This document shows, piece by piece, positions 23,801-31,430 of a DNA stretch of 42,551 nucleotides. Under the pieces are notes generated by a model, which made no database searches, was not told the DNA's origin, and saw nothing but the letters and a program-made list of their open reading frames with translations. The first letter of the stretch is position 1; every line of letters begins with the position of its first letter. Position numbers and translations under genes: made by a program. Source of the DNA: a virus; the IMG/VR virus record IMGVR_UViG_3300017763_000042, positions 1-42,551 of that record. The stretch is one strand, 5' to 3'.

Positions 23801-24567
23801 CATTTGATAAATTGGCAACACTTTCTCAGAATGCAAAACACATTGTAGAAATGTCTAAAGAAATGCGTAACATGAGTTCTACAATGGGAGAATTTGAAAG
23901 TGCATTAGAGGCCATAGATGCAAACAAAATAAACGACAAGTTTGTGGTTATTGCAGATGGTATATATGTAATGGTTAAAGCATTAGAATCATTAGGCATG
24001 GGTTCAATGGCAAAACTGGTATTGTTAAAAGCAATGGGTGTAATGCCACAAGCACAGGCACCAGCAAAACAAAAAACTCCAGCACCAATTGGATTTGGTA
24101 TGGACAATGTAGAGAAAGATCCATTAGCAGGAACCGAAGTAGATAAATCCAAAGAAAAAACAACAAGTTTTAGACAGACACGAAGAGAAACTACTAAAAA
24201 AGAAGCCGGTATTGTTACAATGCGTGATGGCAAACCAGTTGAACTAACGCCAGAACAACAGAAAAAAGTAGATGGTGTAAGAGAACTCAAAAAGATGATG
24301 GCCGGCTCTGCAAAAATACCAGAAAGACAAAGTCAGTCAATAGATCCTAAGGCAGTTCCTGTAACAGGACAACGTGAACTTATTGGACCAGAAATACCAG
24401 GTGCATCAGGCCCAACACAACCTAAGGCTGATATGGTAGGTCCTAAAAAGCCAGAAGGACCACAAGATATGTCGCAGAGCTACTTAGAACAAATGGTTGC
24501 ACTACAACACGAACAAATAAAACTTCTCAAGAAACAAGTCAAAGCAACTGGCGAAATAGATATCTAA
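20866..24567 (+). CDS. Tail tape-measure-like protein
   Basis: 1233 residues. The N-terminal ~100 residues are charged and helical (LLKELAKTLGVEEKNLNAIL, then a Lys/Glu coiled coil). Residues ~115-560 mix Gly/Ala-rich and helical stretches. Residues ~560-960 hold many hydrophobic, Ala/Gly/Leu-rich segments (for example TLGVAAAAMGTFLPLILMGA) like the membrane-active parts of tape measures. The C-terminus is Pro/Lys-rich and ends in a short coiled coil (QMVALQHEQIKLLKKQVK). It lies next to the gp26-like chaperone and upstream of the portal. T4 gp29, which sets tail length, has 590 residues; this is about twice that. Function is inferred from composition, size and position. A large membrane-interacting virion protein is the alternative. 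Confidence 0.65.
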   Translation: MIEFQIDGQNYRFPDWITESTGLQMRDLLKELAKTLGVEEKNLNAILKAQQEAVEELQDQGKDGKKTVDEQKKRDEKLSRKIDNMVDGLDDVRAATEKIELEVPKSFRDKLADSLEADGEVILGSLGGVAEKLVKVGGVMGGALLGGAGYVGSKLMEAGDTVNGLVKSGIGFNQTFASVGGTATTATAQLGALGLGFSEAAELMKQNSNVIATQGFKRFDSTMKFAADTSEELGMSFSDSMETFAEALSSRQRLLDLSGVNQTRLNTQIAKTTKIQTVYATALGESVDEIQAFVDGLLFNNGTLTASILRFSNTVRSDLVAGLEVFAGGLRAMGGKSGESIAEAFLEAGAKGAIGLSESAIGLVTALPNLAGPMNEFISGIQNGTLSQDQANDMVQGLTSNLGNLSSTEKERIRLLARAGDESAQMLANSIAQFEQSEKKLEDINKQLGVPLNMDLVQKGRNEFAKVLAQAGGMVESTFFTLFADPGVTKALMDGVKEIMGVFGIATDDMSGLRDNAKEFAKNLAEKAIPIIKSVAASLKEFAEYLRDTFQEGGISGVIGDLMSKAAGAVVKALFKGLLIFGTMLFAASAAKVAFMTYVMPSVKDFAVKMFQGSAGAGKFLFDKAKGWMGGLFDPKSSGKLAKFAQSSAGFIKDKASGLAGSDTGKAIAGKLSKFQKDGAKMTENLTKSVTGGGKSGGFLKSIADGVSKFGGTKVIKGAASLALLGASITLAAIGLKTFNEVDFTSIIKGTIAVGGLAMLAQTLGKGSTAMIKGAAAVAILGASVIPLAVGLNIMKDVGIGTIGVLAAGLITLGVAAAAMGTFLPLILMGAVAIGALGVAILPFALAANLLGGAIESITNGLGAIADLPILEVAGSLLVLGATFTMMLPFIPGLLLTSVALGLMGIALIPFALGAVLAAKASQGLPELFQALAQVNWVNLMLAAPALLSLAAGMMALSAGGLISGLLDGIGKLFGSESPFDKLATLSQNAKHIVEMSKEMRNMSSTMGEFESALEAIDANKINDKFVVIADGIYVMVKALESLGMGSMAKLVLLKAMGVMPQAQAPAKQKTPAPIGFGMDNVEKDPLAGTEVDKSKEKTTSFRQTRRETTKKEAGIVTMRDGKPVELTPEQQKKVDGVRELKKMMAGSAKIPERQSQSIDPKAVPVTGQRELIGPEIPGASGPTQPKADMVGPKKPEGPQDMSQSYLEQMVALQHEQIKLLKKQVKATGEIDI

Positions 24568-24597
24568 TCAAAAAAATTTCCATATTTTCCAAAAAGT

Positions 24598-24605
24598 GAT
24601 AAATA
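24598..24605 (+). promoter_or_regulatory. Late promoter motif GATAAATA (head operon)
   Basis: GATAAATA 21 bases upstream of the gp20 ATG, with AAAGGA between them. Likely start of the head transcript gp20-gp67-SGNH onward. Confidence 0.7.
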
Positions 24606-24626
24606 TATGCAAGACAAAGGAAACTT

Positions 24627-26318
24627 ATGGCAACTTGGCGAAAATATTTTAACAGTTCAAACAGCGGACTACCATCTAACGTAGCAGACTCCAGTTCTAG
24701 CACAGGACAGTTTGGTGCCGCACGTTTCAGCAGTTGGTTACCCGAAGTATATGCAGGTAGTCCTAACAGACTTATGCGTTATATACAGTACGATCAAATG
24801 GACAATGATTTAGAGATCAATGCCGCATTAGATATCTTAGCAGAATTTTGCACACAAGATGATGAGTACACAGAGCAACCGTTTATTATAAAATTTAAAG
24901 AAGATCCTAGTGAAACTGAGATGAGTATTCTCAGTAAAACACTTGAACAATGGCATAAACTTAATGACATGAGACGTAGATCGTTTAAACTAGTCCGTGG
25001 TACTATTAAGTATGGTGATCAGTTCTTTATTAGAGATCCAGAAACATATAAATTGTTTTGGGTAGATCCTGCTAACGTAGAGAAAGTAGTTGTAAATGAA
25101 TCAGAAGGTAAGAAAATTGAAACTTACTTTATTAAAAATTTAGATGCAAACTTTGAACAACTAGCGGCAACCAGTGCCGCCGCATTACACTCTAGACCTT
25201 ATGGTGCTGGTGGTGGTATGATGGCAGGTGGTAATATTGGAGCACAAACAAGTAATTATGGAAGACAAACAGGCGACTCAGGTGCTTCTTATGGAACACC
25301 AGTAGATGCACAGCATGTTGTACATATTAGTTTAACAGAAGGCATGGATCATAACTGGCCTTTTGGTATTAGCATATTAGAGCCAGTATTTAAAGTTTTC
25401 AAACAAAAAGAATTATTAGAAGACTCTATAATCATTTATAGAGTACATAGAGCACCTGAAAGACGTGTGTTCTTTATTGATGTAGGTAATATGCCACCAC
25501 ACAAAGCACAACAGTACTTAGAACGTGTTAAGTATGAAGTGCAACAAAAACGTGTACCTAACAAAAACAAAGATGGTGGTAATGTAGCCGATGCGGCATA
25601 TAACCCAATGAGCATGTTGGAAGATTACTTCTTTGCTCAAACGGCAGATGGTAGAGGTTCAAAAGTTGATACACTACCAGGTGGTGATAACTTAGGTCAA
25701 ATTGATGACTTAAAATACTTTAACAACAAACTGCTTAGAGGTTTGAGAGTACCAAGTTCATACTTACCAACTGGACCAGATGATGGAACAGCTCAGGTAA
25801 ATGATGGTAAAGTGGGTGTAGCATATATTCAAGAACACCAGTTTGCAAAATATTGCGAAAGGTTACAAAAACAAATTATTAGAAACTTAGACAGAGAGTT
25901 TAAAATGTTCCTAAACTATAAAGGTATAGAGATAGATAATTCAACATTTAATATTGAATTTACTAAGCCTCAAAACTTCAGTAGTTATAGAGAATTAGAT
26001 ATGGATACACAAAGAGCTCAATTGTTTACAAGTTTAGAAGCAGTACCTTACTTGTCACAGCAATTTAAACTTAAGAAATACTTAGGATTAAATGAAGAAG
26101 AAATGAAAGACAACGAATACTACTGGAAAATGGAAAATCAAGTTGACACACAAGATGAGCAACAAGTTGATTTACGAAATGTTGGTGTAAGACCAGGACC
26201 AAGTGGTCCACTAGATTTAGATGCACCAATCGATGATTTACCAATGCCAGAAGATGAAGTTGAGACTCCAGACGTAGATATTGCTAATCCTGGTGTCGAT
26301 GCCAGCGAACAAATATAG
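24627..26318 (+). CDS. gp20: Portal vertex protein gp20
   Basis: 563 residues, close to T4 gp20 (524). Diagnostic segments are RLMRYIQYDQMDNDLEINAA, ALDILAEFCTQDDE, FKLVRGTIKYGDQFFIRDPE, the NWPFGISILEPVFKVFKQKE and VHRAPERRVFFIDVGNMPPH region, and LRVPSSYLPTGPDDG. Gp20 forms the dodecameric ring at the unique vertex through which DNA enters, and it starts prohead assembly with the core proteins encoded downstream. The C-terminal ~45 residues are acidic and Pro-rich. Residues ~180-225 contain a Gly/Ala/Ser-rich insert (AAALHSRPYGAGGGMMAGGN). Confidence 0.95.
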   Translation: MATWRKYFNSSNSGLPSNVADSSSSTGQFGAARFSSWLPEVYAGSPNRLMRYIQYDQMDNDLEINAALDILAEFCTQDDEYTEQPFIIKFKEDPSETEMSILSKTLEQWHKLNDMRRRSFKLVRGTIKYGDQFFIRDPETYKLFWVDPANVEKVVVNESEGKKIETYFIKNLDANFEQLAATSAAALHSRPYGAGGGMMAGGNIGAQTSNYGRQTGDSGASYGTPVDAQHVVHISLTEGMDHNWPFGISILEPVFKVFKQKELLEDSIIIYRVHRAPERRVFFIDVGNMPPHKAQQYLERVKYEVQQKRVPNKNKDGGNVADAAYNPMSMLEDYFFAQTADGRGSKVDTLPGGDNLGQIDDLKYFNNKLLRGLRVPSSYLPTGPDDGTAQVNDGKVGVAYIQEHQFAKYCERLQKQIIRNLDREFKMFLNYKGIEIDNSTFNIEFTKPQNFSSYRELDMDTQRAQLFTSLEAVPYLSQQFKLKKYLGLNEEEMKDNEYYWKMENQVDTQDEQQVDLRNVGVRPGPSGPLDLDAPIDDLPMPEDEVETPDVDIANPGVDASEQI

Positions 26319-26326
26319 GAGTAAGC

Positions 26327-26530
26327 ATGAGATTAGATGAATTTTACAATCCGGAAAAAGATAGAAGTGCTAGTAGAAAGATTGATGATGTGAGAAAAAC
26401 TAAACTTACATTGGAAACACTTAATAAACTACGAAAGTACAGAGAAATTAAAAAGTCCGAACAGATTGAACAGAAAAAATTTGCATCACTTATGTATGCA
26501 AAGCAACCACAGGCTGACGCAGGCTTTTAA
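26327..26530 (+). CDS. gp67: Prohead core protein gp67-like
   Basis: 67 residues with a strong GGAG sequence before ATG 26327, directly after the portal gene as gp67 is in T4. Highly charged and helical (KTKLTLETLNKLRKYREIKK), ending with SLMYAKQPQ, as I recall from small core proteins of marine T4-like phages. T4 gp67 (80 residues) is a prohead core protein that affects head shape and is cut by the gp21 protease. The assignment rests on size, composition and order. The stop is followed at once by the SGNH hydrolase ATG. Confidence 0.6.
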   Translation: MRLDEFYNPEKDRSASRKIDDVRKTKLTLETLNKLRKYREIKKSEQIEQKKFASLMYAKQPQADAGF

Positions 26531-27364
26531 ATGAAATTAGTTGTTTGCGGTTGCAGTTGGAGTTGCCGCGATCCTCAACACCCTAATATAGAGTTTGGTC
26601 AAAAAGTAGCAGACCATTTTAATTACGATTATGTAAATATAGCAAAGCCAGGATGTAGTAACTTTGGAATTGCCTTACAAGTAGAGTATGCTCTACAAGA
26701 ACTAAATGCAGATGTAATCATTATAAATGCTACAACACCTACTAGAGGTGAGTTTAAACTCAAAGACTCTAAACGTTATAATCCTATAAAACATTATCAT
26801 AATGTAGATTACGACCACAAACTTATAGAAAAATTCACTGATAAAGATGCACCAGGCTTTGGTGACAAATACGACCCAACAATACTTATAGATAGTTTTG
26901 GTAGTCTGTTAAATGAGAACTTAGATAGTGAATTAGACGATTTATATTTGTTACCTAGGTATAGTAAAGCATTTGATAAAAGTAGTTACGATGCCTTTAA
27001 AAAGTGGTTTATACACCTGTTTGATGCCGATTTAGAAAGGCATAAACAACAAATGATACTACAGAATTCCTTATATAAAATGCAATTAAAAGGTAAAAAA
27101 TTTTTATTTTCACCTAATACATTTGACTGGGCAGAAAGTTTTGATTTGAAAAATCCTAACATTTATTCAGAACAAAACACCCAATGGGATATACCAGTAA
27201 CCAGCCTGCAACGTAAAGGAATCGCAGATTATCTAGAAGTTTGTGATGAAATATGGGGTAGTTGGGAAAAAAGTAAAGGCCCAGAATACGACCATCATTT
27301 ACCAGAAGAAGCACATATCAGATATGCTGACACAGTAATCAAACAGTTAAGTGAAGTTATTTAA
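26531..27364 (+). CDS. SGNH/GDSL-hydrolase-like protein inside the head operon
   Basis: 277 residues, starting at the base after the gp67 stop. It begins MKLVVCGCSWSCRD, where Ser9 in GCSW is the block I nucleophile. Block II is Gly/Ser/Asn in KPGCSNFGIALQ. Block III-like Asn sits in INATTPTRGEF. Block V is near the C-terminus, YDHHLPEEAHIRYADTV, with Asp254 and His255/256. This is the order of the SGNH esterase superfamily. There is no signal peptide. The family includes carbohydrate esterases and lipases; phage members can deacylate sugars or act in virion maturation. T4 has no counterpart at this place. A role in modifying capsid or host glycans is only speculation. About 200 non-coding bases follow. 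Confidence 0.7.
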   Translation: MKLVVCGCSWSCRDPQHPNIEFGQKVADHFNYDYVNIAKPGCSNFGIALQVEYALQELNADVIIINATTPTRGEFKLKDSKRYNPIKHYHNVDYDHKLIEKFTDKDAPGFGDKYDPTILIDSFGSLLNENLDSELDDLYLLPRYSKAFDKSSYDAFKKWFIHLFDADLERHKQQMILQNSLYKMQLKGKKFLFSPNTFDWAESFDLKNPNIYSEQNTQWDIPVTSLQRKGIADYLEVCDEIWGSWEKSKGPEYDHHLPEEAHIRYADTVIKQLSEVI

Positions 27365-27561
27365 TTAGAATAGCCAGTACTAAATACATTTGTAATTTAA
27401 GAATGTTACACGACAAAAATACAGAAATTCATACACATTAGGCAAAATGGGCTCTTTTTTGCCTATTTCTGCCTATAATAATACCTTAACCATAAGTACT
27501 ACTACAATAATCTGTATTTGTATGAGTACAGATGTGTTTATATTCAATATAGGAGCTCATA
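27365..27561. other. Non-coding leader with two hairpins before the acidic core gene
   Basis: No open frame. AGGCAAAA 27440-27447 pairs with TTTTGCCT 27457-27464, a candidate weak terminator behind the hydrolase. ATCTGTA 27510-27516 pairs with TACAGAT 27527-27533 and sits about 30 bases before the next ATG, whose ATAGGAG sequence is good. A TATAAT occurs near 27476 without a clear -35 box, and a CTAAATAC near 27380 is a poor late-promoter variant. Confidence 0.4.
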
Positions 27562-28377
27562 ATGTCAGATCGCAGTAAATTAGAACAAGTTCTAGAACTA
27601 CTACTTGCGGAAGATAACGAGCGTGCCGAAGAGCTACTTCACGAATACGTCGTTGAAACTGCTCGTTCAGAGTACGAGCGTATCTTAGACGAAGAAGAAG
27701 TAGTTGCTGAAAAAGAAGAAACTAACGATGACGAAACTGTAGAAGAAGCAGAAGAATCAGAAGAAGAAGCAGTTGAAGAGGCTGAAGAATCTGATGAAGA
27801 GGCTGTTGAAGAAGCAGAAGAAGTTGACGAGTTTATTGATCATTCAGACGCAGAGCAAGATTTTGTAGCCGACGTAGAAGAAGCAGACGATGATATCGAA
27901 AGCGACGAAGTTGGTGAAGAAGAAGGCGAAGCAGACGAAGATGAAGACTTAGAAGATAAAGTTGATTCTTTAGAAGACGAACTAGAAGATTTAAGAGCTG
28001 AATTTGAAAAACTTTTAAATGATGAAGACGACGAAGCAGGCGACGATGCTGAAGAAATTGAAATGGACATGGAACCAGAAATGGGCGACATGGAAATGGA
28101 AGAAGAATCAGTAGAGTACGACTTAGACGAAGAAGTAGTTGAAGAAGACGATGACGAAGTTGTCGAAGAAGCAACAAAACTTCAAGATAAGGTTGCTGAG
28201 CCTAAAGGCGAAGTAATTGCAGATCAGTCACCTTTATCAAGTAAGCCAAAAGGTACTAAAGTTGATGGTGCAGGTAACCCTGTTAAAATCAGTGATGGTA
28301 GCGAAGGCGTTAAAGGCGATTCAGCAAAAGACCACACACCAAGTGATAATATCAAAGTAGAGCCTAAAAAGGCTTAA
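27562..28377 (+). CDS. Highly acidic prohead core protein (gp68-like)
   Basis: 271 residues. After a short helical N-terminus (LEQVLELLLAEDNERAEELL) nearly the whole stretch from residue ~45 to 215 is Glu/Asp with Val/Ala (EEAEESEEEAVEEAEESDEE and variants), then a Lys/Pro/Gly/Ser tail ending VEPKKA. The repeated EEA-EES units are coded by repetitive GAAGAAGCAGAAG-type DNA, open to slippage. Its place between gp67 and gp21 matches gp68, a T4 core protein (141 residues). Acidic core proteins fill the prohead and are degraded by gp21. A short coiled coil (LEDKVDSLEDELEDLRAEFE) lies near residue 135. Sequence identity with T4 gp68 cannot be judged because of the bias. Confidence 0.6.
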   Translation: MSDRSKLEQVLELLLAEDNERAEELLHEYVVETARSEYERILDEEEVVAEKEETNDDETVEEAEESEEEAVEEAEESDEEAVEEAEEVDEFIDHSDAEQDFVADVEEADDDIESDEVGEEEGEADEDEDLEDKVDSLEDELEDLRAEFEKLLNDEDDEAGDDAEEIEMDMEPEMGDMEMEEESVEYDLDEEVVEEDDDEVVEEATKLQDKVAEPKGEVIADQSPLSSKPKGTKVDGAGNPVKISDGSEGVKGDSAKDHTPSDNIKVEPKKA

Positions 28378-28400
28378 TTTTTTAGAGGTAATATATAATA

Positions 28401-29027
28401 GTGCGTAAGTTATACGAATATTTAGGACCAGACTCAAATAGAATCGAATTACTCGAATCTAATGACGGTAAGGACCTATTCATGCAAGGACTATTCATCC
28501 AAGGCGATGTTAAAAATCAAAATGGAAGAGTTTATCCGAAAGATGAAATTCAACGTGCTGTAGAAAATGTTACTAAAAGATTATCAGTAGGTGAGACAGT
28601 AATGGGTGAGTTAGATCATCCAGAAGAACTTCAAATCAATTTAGACCGAGTGAGTCATATCATTACAGAAATGCAATGTGATGGCTCGGACGGACTAGGG
28701 AAATTGAAAATCATAGATACGCCAATGGGAAATATTGCAAAGGCTTTATTAAAAGCAGGTGCAAAACTAGGTGTTAGCAGTAGAGGTAGCGGTAACGTAA
28801 ATGAATCAGGTCGTGTGTCTGATTTTGATATTGTTACTGTTGATATTGTTGCACAGCCTTCGGCCCCAGACGCATATCCAAAGACTATATACGAGTCATT
28901 ATTTAACATGAGAGGCGGTAGCATGATACATGAAATTGCCCAAGACTATACACACGGTAACATTGGTGCAGAAAAGCACTTAACTAAATCAATCGTTTCA
29001 TTTATAAACGAGCTAAAATTGAGGTAG
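28401..29027 (+). CDS. gp21: Prohead core maturation protease gp21
   Basis: 208 residues from GTG 28401, the only early in-frame start; GAGG lies 13 bases upstream. T4 gp21 (212 residues) is the serine protease in the prohead core that cuts the capsid and core proteins. Catalytic signatures are GELDHPEE (His73) and LGVSSRGSG (Ser126/127), with ...DIVTVDIVAQPSAPDAY after them. The NGRVYPKDEIQRAV segment is family-typical. Its expected substrates gp22 and gp23 follow directly. Likely cut site in gp23: LQE at residues 39-41. Confidence 0.9.
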   Translation: MRKLYEYLGPDSNRIELLESNDGKDLFMQGLFIQGDVKNQNGRVYPKDEIQRAVENVTKRLSVGETVMGELDHPEELQINLDRVSHIITEMQCDGSDGLGKLKIIDTPMGNIAKALLKAGAKLGVSSRGSGNVNESGRVSDFDIVTVDIVAQPSAPDAYPKTIYESLFNMRGGSMIHEIAQDYTHGNIGAEKHLTKSIVSFINELKLR

Positions 29028-29036
29028 GAGACTACT

Positions 29037-30146
29037 ATGGCAGTAAATTTTGAGGACCTGATCGAGTCGAATGATATAAACGAGGAAACTCGTCAAAGTA
29101 TCGTTGAGGCCTGGGAAAGTCGTCTTGCCGAAGCCAAAGAACAACTTACAGCGGAACTAAGAGAAGAGTTTGCTCAGAGATATGAGCATGACAAAGGTCT
29201 TATCGTTGAAGCAGTTGACGGGTTTATCAAAGAAAGAGTTGAAGCAGAAATGCTTGAACTTGCCGATGATAAACAAAAAGTCGCTGAAGAAAGAGTTGCT
29301 TACAAAAAGGCTGTTAGCGAACATGCTAAAAAACTTGAAAAGTTTGTAGCAGAAAATCTTGCAAAGGAAGTAAAAGAACTAAGAGCAGATAGAACTAACG
29401 TTCAATCACATGTTTCTAAACTTGATAATTTTGTTGTTGAGCAATTAGCAACTGAATTAAAAGAGTTCCATACAGACAAGCAAGAACTCGTAGAACAAAA
29501 AGTGAAGATGGTAAGAGAAGGTAAGAAACAACTTGCTGAATCTAAATCAGACTTCATTAAACGAGCCGCTGACAAAGTTGAGATTGTAGTAAACAAGATC
29601 GTAAAAGAGAACGTTGCTACATTTAAAGACGATATCACAGCCGCCCGAGAGAACGATTTTGGTCGTAGAATATTTGAATCATTTGCTAATGAGTATAGAT
29701 CAAGTTACTTGAACGAAAGCTCAGAGGTAAAAGATTTACAAAAACAAATCGCTGAAGTAAAGAAAGATCTTACAGAAAGCAAAGCAGAAGCAGAAGCGAA
29801 AGCAGAAGCAGTTGCTTTAACTGAAAGTAAGTTAAGAGTTGCAGAAGACAAGATGGACCGTAAGGAAAAACTTGACGAACTTCTCAAACCTTTATCTAAA
29901 GCAAAAAAAGAATTGATGGTCGATTTACTCGAAAGTGTAAAAACAGATAACTTAGAGAAGCAATTCAATAAGTATCTACCATCTGTATTGGATGGTGAAA
30001 AAGTCACTATCGAAGAAAGACAACCATTAAATGAATCAGTGAGAAAAGATCACACTGGTAATAAGAACGTTCAGCCTTCATCTGAAGATGAACAGGACGT
30101 GGTTGAAATAAACCAAATCCGTAAATTAGCCGGACTTTCACAATAA
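29037..30146 (+). CDS. gp22: Prohead core scaffolding protein gp22
   Basis: 369 residues, almost entirely charged helix and coiled coil (Lys/Glu-rich; QKVAEERVAYKKAVSEHAKK, KDLQKQIAEVKKDLTESKAE). It sits between the protease and the major capsid protein as in T4. Gp22 (269 residues in T4) forms the scaffold that shapes the head and is digested to small peptides on maturation. The N-terminal NFEDLIESNDINEETRQSIV and the C-terminal VVEINQIRKLAGLSQ are the kind of ends seen in marine T4-like gp22. A good AGGAG sequence precedes the ATG. Confidence 0.9.
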   Translation: MAVNFEDLIESNDINEETRQSIVEAWESRLAEAKEQLTAELREEFAQRYEHDKGLIVEAVDGFIKERVEAEMLELADDKQKVAEERVAYKKAVSEHAKKLEKFVAENLAKEVKELRADRTNVQSHVSKLDNFVVEQLATELKEFHTDKQELVEQKVKMVREGKKQLAESKSDFIKRAADKVEIVVNKIVKENVATFKDDITAARENDFGRRIFESFANEYRSSYLNESSEVKDLQKQIAEVKKDLTESKAEAEAKAEAVALTESKLRVAEDKMDRKEKLDELLKPLSKAKKELMVDLLESVKTDNLEKQFNKYLPSVLDGEKVTIEERQPLNESVRKDHTGNKNVQPSSEDEQDVVEINQIRKLAGLSQ

Positions 30147-30160
30147 TTAGGAGAATTAAG

Positions 30161-31306
30161 ATGGCAGAATTATTTGAGAGCAATTGGTCAGCAACAAAGG
30201 ACGCACTACTTGAAGGTTTAAGCGGTTCTAGAAAGAGCACTTTAGACGTAGTCCTTGAGAATACTAAGAGACATCTTCAGGAATCAGCATCAAGCGGTGC
30301 AACACAGGCTGGCAACGTTGCTACTTTAAACAAAGTAATGTTACCTCTAATTAGAAGGGTTATGCCTTCTGTTATTGCTAACGAACTTGTAGGGGTTCAA
30401 CCTATGAGTGGTCCAGTAGGACAAATCCATACCTTAAGAACAAGGTATGCCGAAAGTGCATCTGGAGTAAATCCAGGTGATGAAGCTCTTTCACCATTTA
30501 AGATTGCGAATCAATACGCAGGTAATCCAGATGCAACAGCATCAGCAGAGGGTCAACCAGGTAAGAAGATGAGTATTCAAATCTTAAAACAAACTGTAGA
30601 AGCAAAAACAAGACGTCTATCAGCAAGATGGACATTCGAAGCGGCACAAGATGCTGAAGCGATGCATGGTCTTGATGTAGAAGCAGAAATTATGCAGGCA
30701 CTAGCTCAAGAAATCGTAGTTGAAATCGACCAAGAAATTATCGGTTCACTAAGATCTTTAGCAGGTTCAGGTACTGCTTTAGACTTCGGCGCTATTAGCT
30801 CTGACTATACACCAACTTTCGTAGGTGATAGACATGCGTTATTGGCTGTTGAAATCAACAGAAGTGCTAACAGAATCGCGGCAAGAACAAGAAGAGGCGC
30901 AGGTAACTACATCGTAGTTTCTCCTGAGGCTTTAACTATTCTTCAGTCTGCTACTACTTCAACATTTGCTAGAACTACAGAAGGTTCATTTGACGCACCT
31001 ACTAACACTAAACTTGCTGGTGTACTTAACGGTACTATCAAGGTTTTTGTTGATTCATATGCGGCAGACGGAACTAAAGTCCTAGTTGGATACAAAGGTT
31101 CAAGTGAAACAGACGCTCCAGCGTTCTATTGTCCTTACATTCCATTGATGAGTACAGGTCCTGTTATGGATCCTGCTACTTTTGAACCAGTTGTAAGTTT
31201 CATGACCAGATATGGTTATATCGAACTTACTAATACTGCTTCATCTTTGGGTAACGCGGCAGATTACGTTGATGCAATCACTTTATCAAACGTAGCATTC
31301 CAGTAA
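30161..31306 (+). CDS. gp23: Major capsid protein gp23
   Basis: 381 residues. The N-terminus (LFESNWSATKDALLEGLSGS) carries the delta-peptide removed by gp21 at HLQE-SASS after Glu41 (consensus L/I-x-E). The core then shows TLNKVMLPLIRRVMPSVIAN, GVQPMSGPVGQIHTLRTRYA, ARWTFEAAQDAEAMHGLDVE and the C-terminal FYCPYIPLMSTGPVMDPATF, all typical of marine gp23. It is shorter than T4 gp23 (521), as usual in cyanomyophages and pelagimyophages. AGGAG precedes the ATG. A strong terminator follows at once. Confidence 0.97.
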   Translation: MAELFESNWSATKDALLEGLSGSRKSTLDVVLENTKRHLQESASSGATQAGNVATLNKVMLPLIRRVMPSVIANELVGVQPMSGPVGQIHTLRTRYAESASGVNPGDEALSPFKIANQYAGNPDATASAEGQPGKKMSIQILKQTVEAKTRRLSARWTFEAAQDAEAMHGLDVEAEIMQALAQEIVVEIDQEIIGSLRSLAGSGTALDFGAISSDYTPTFVGDRHALLAVEINRSANRIAARTRRGAGNYIVVSPEALTILQSATTSTFARTTEGSFDAPTNTKLAGVLNGTIKVFVDSYAADGTKVLVGYKGSSETDAPAFYCPYIPLMSTGPVMDPATFEPVVSFMTRYGYIELTNTASSLGNAADYVDAITLSNVAFQ

Positions 31307-31338
31307 GATCTAATCTTAAAGGGAACATCCAAGAAATT

Positions 31339-31370
31339 AAAAGCATCTACTTCGGTAGGTGCTTTTTTTT
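31339..31370 (+). terminator. Intrinsic terminator after gp23
   Basis: Stem AAGCATCTAC 31341-31350, loop TTCG 31351-31354, GTAGGTGCTT 31355-31364 (one T-G pair), extended by A/T pairs, followed by T's to 31370. A UUCG-capped stem with a U tract is a classic rho-independent terminator. Confidence 0.92.
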
Positions 31371-31387
31371 GACTTTTTAATCAAAAT

Positions 31388-31395
31388 GATAAATA
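31388..31395 (+). promoter_or_regulatory. Late promoter motif GATAAATA (first fibre gene)
   Basis: GATAAATA 36 bases before the ATG at 31431. The leader contains TTATGCAAT, also present after the equivalent motif of the second fibre gene at 36650. Confidence 0.7.
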
Positions 31396-31430
31396 CATTA
31401 TAAATGCATTATGCAATTAGGATTTTATAA

